21,869 bases of DNA from CAWACC01 sp964390695. Lineage in GTDB: Bacteria > Chlamydiota > Chlamydiia > Chlamydiales > Parachlamydiaceae. The position numbers and the translations under genes were made by a program. Shown here piece after piece: positions 21,163 to 21,869 of this stretch. Every line of letters begins with the position of its first letter. Position 1 is the first letter of the stretch. Under the pieces are notes generated by a model. It saw nothing but the letters and a program-made list of their open reading frames with translations. It was not told where the DNA came from and made no database searches. The stretch is taken from the NCBI GenBank assembly GCA_964390695.1, contig CAYMKI010000040.1, forward strand, positions 1 to 21,869. Reading direction: 5' to 3'.

Positions 21163-21869
21163 TCATTCGCCATAATGCTTCAATAGGATATCTGCATTTT
21201 CGACTCGTCTTTGTTGCAGCAATTGATAGATGTGCAATCCCTTGGCGTTAAGGCCTTGTTGAAAATAGAGCGATCCCAGCCGGAACAAGGCTTCATTGTG
21301 CTGGGGGTTGCGCTCGAGGATATCTTCATATTGCTTGGTTTCTTCCTGGGTCATATGCAGATCGCTATACAAGTAGGCCAACTGCAAGTCGATATCGAGG
21401 GTATTTGGAGCGATCTCCTTTAAGATCTTCATTTCTTCGATGGCTTTTTTCGAAACGCTTTTGATTTTTTCATCAAAAAGCTCAATTTTCTTGGGGACAT
21501 TCAGCACTTTCTCCATATGGAGTTTATGGATACAAGAACGGTAAAGAGCGGATAATCTAATGTATGTATTTGCCAGATGCACATGGATGTCGTGATGCGT
21601 CGGCTGAAAGCGCAGCAGCTTAAAATACTCCTTCAAGGCTTTCTGCAGCAGCAATTCCCGAAATCTGAGCACATCTTCCCAGTGGCACCAAAAGCTAAGC
21701 TGTGGAATATAGGCATTTAGAAAATTTAAACGCCGCGGTGCTGAATAATAAGTCTTTTCTCTGCCCGCCAGTTGATCTGACAAGGTGATGAGTTCATCGG
21801 CTACGTGGCTGATATCGCAATTTTGTTTTCGCATCCCCTCCACCCAATCGCCAATCCACTGTTCAAATT
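21163..21869 (-). CDS. TPR-like repeat protein, 5' end outside the window
   Basis: The frame is open to the window edge (FEQWIGDWVEGMRK precedes the first possible GTG start at 21843), so the gene is probably truncated here, leaving about 234 residues. The C-terminal third has tetratricopeptide-like helices: DLQLAYLYSDLHMTQEETKQ, NPQHNEALFRLGSLYFQQGL with the typical TPR spacing, and an earlier HLANTYIRLSALYRS. TPR proteins are protein-binding scaffolds; in chlamydiae some are type III chaperones or conserved membrane-associated proteins. No signal peptide can be judged without the N-terminus. A short AT-rich inverted repeat (about 21110-21135) follows its stop and may end the transcript. Confidence 0.65.
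   Translation of the reverse strand, partial: FEQWIGDWVEGMRKQNCDISHVADELITLSDQLAGREKTYYSAPRRLNFLNAYIPQLSFWCHWEDVLRFRELLLQKALKEYFKLLRFQPTHHDIHVHLANTYIRLSALYRSCIHKLHMEKVLNVPKKIELFDEKIKSVSKKAIEEMKILKEIAPNTLDIDLQLAYLYSDLHMTQEETKQYEDILERNPQHNEALFRLGSLYFQQGLNAKGLHIYQLLQQRRVENADILLKHYGE

Noticed and set aside
1..21869. tRNA genes and CRISPR arrays
   Set aside because: I looked on both strands for a T-loop (GGTTCGAATCC-like) with a matching acceptor stem, and for regularly spaced direct repeats. None was found.

Overview
The window looks like a chromosomal segment of an environmental chlamydia (Parachlamydiaceae-type, an amoeba symbiont). The S20 protein looks chlamydial. One locus encodes a product resembling the Chlamydia CHLPS/DUF818 family. 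An F-box protein, a eukaryotic-type domain known from amoeba-associated chlamydiae, lies beside it. The species assignment is an inference from protein style; there is no rRNA in the window.

Layout. 1-482: non-coding, with a palindromic mobile-type repeat and a hairpin. 483-6143 (minus): a three-gene heavy-metal efflux operon read outer membrane factor, adaptor, RND pump. 6144-6348: divergent spacer carrying arms of a dispersed repeat. 6349-10921 (plus): M48 membrane metallopeptidase, M20 dipeptidase, a second copy of the first repeat, then a fucose-1-phosphate guanylyltransferase-like protein. 10929-11106: a second kind of palindromic element. 11103-13284 (minus): pseudouridine synthase, a DUF3592-like membrane protein and an aldose-epimerase-like protein in tight, overlapping order. 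13382-13806: rpsT with a textbook sigma70-type promoter and a 3' hairpin. 13807-14478: repeat-rich junk holding what look like the 3' ends of rpsI and priA. 14478-17228: an AT-rich accessory island with a divergent pair, the F-box protein (minus) and a CHLPS/DUF818-like alpha/beta hydrolase (plus) split by one in-frame amber codon. 17233-19562 (minus): an RNA-modification operon (SAM methyltransferase, SpoU/TrmH methyltransferase, RluA-type synthase). 19645-20814 (minus): BrnQ permease. 20815-21162: a non-coding spacer with inverted repeats. 21163-21869 (minus): a TPR-like protein cut by the window edge.

Two themes stand out. First, the spacers are populated by at least four kinds of palindromic repeat, some bounded by TTAA or CTAG. 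They repeatedly sit on or overlap the stop codons of neighbouring genes, and one repeat arm supplies the Shine-Dalgarno sequence of the M48 peptidase. Second, the F-box/hydrolase island is a plausible host-interaction locus. The hydrolase has an apparent Cys-Asp-His triad, a G8 tract in the coding region, and a premature stop that may reflect decay, switching or a sequencing error.
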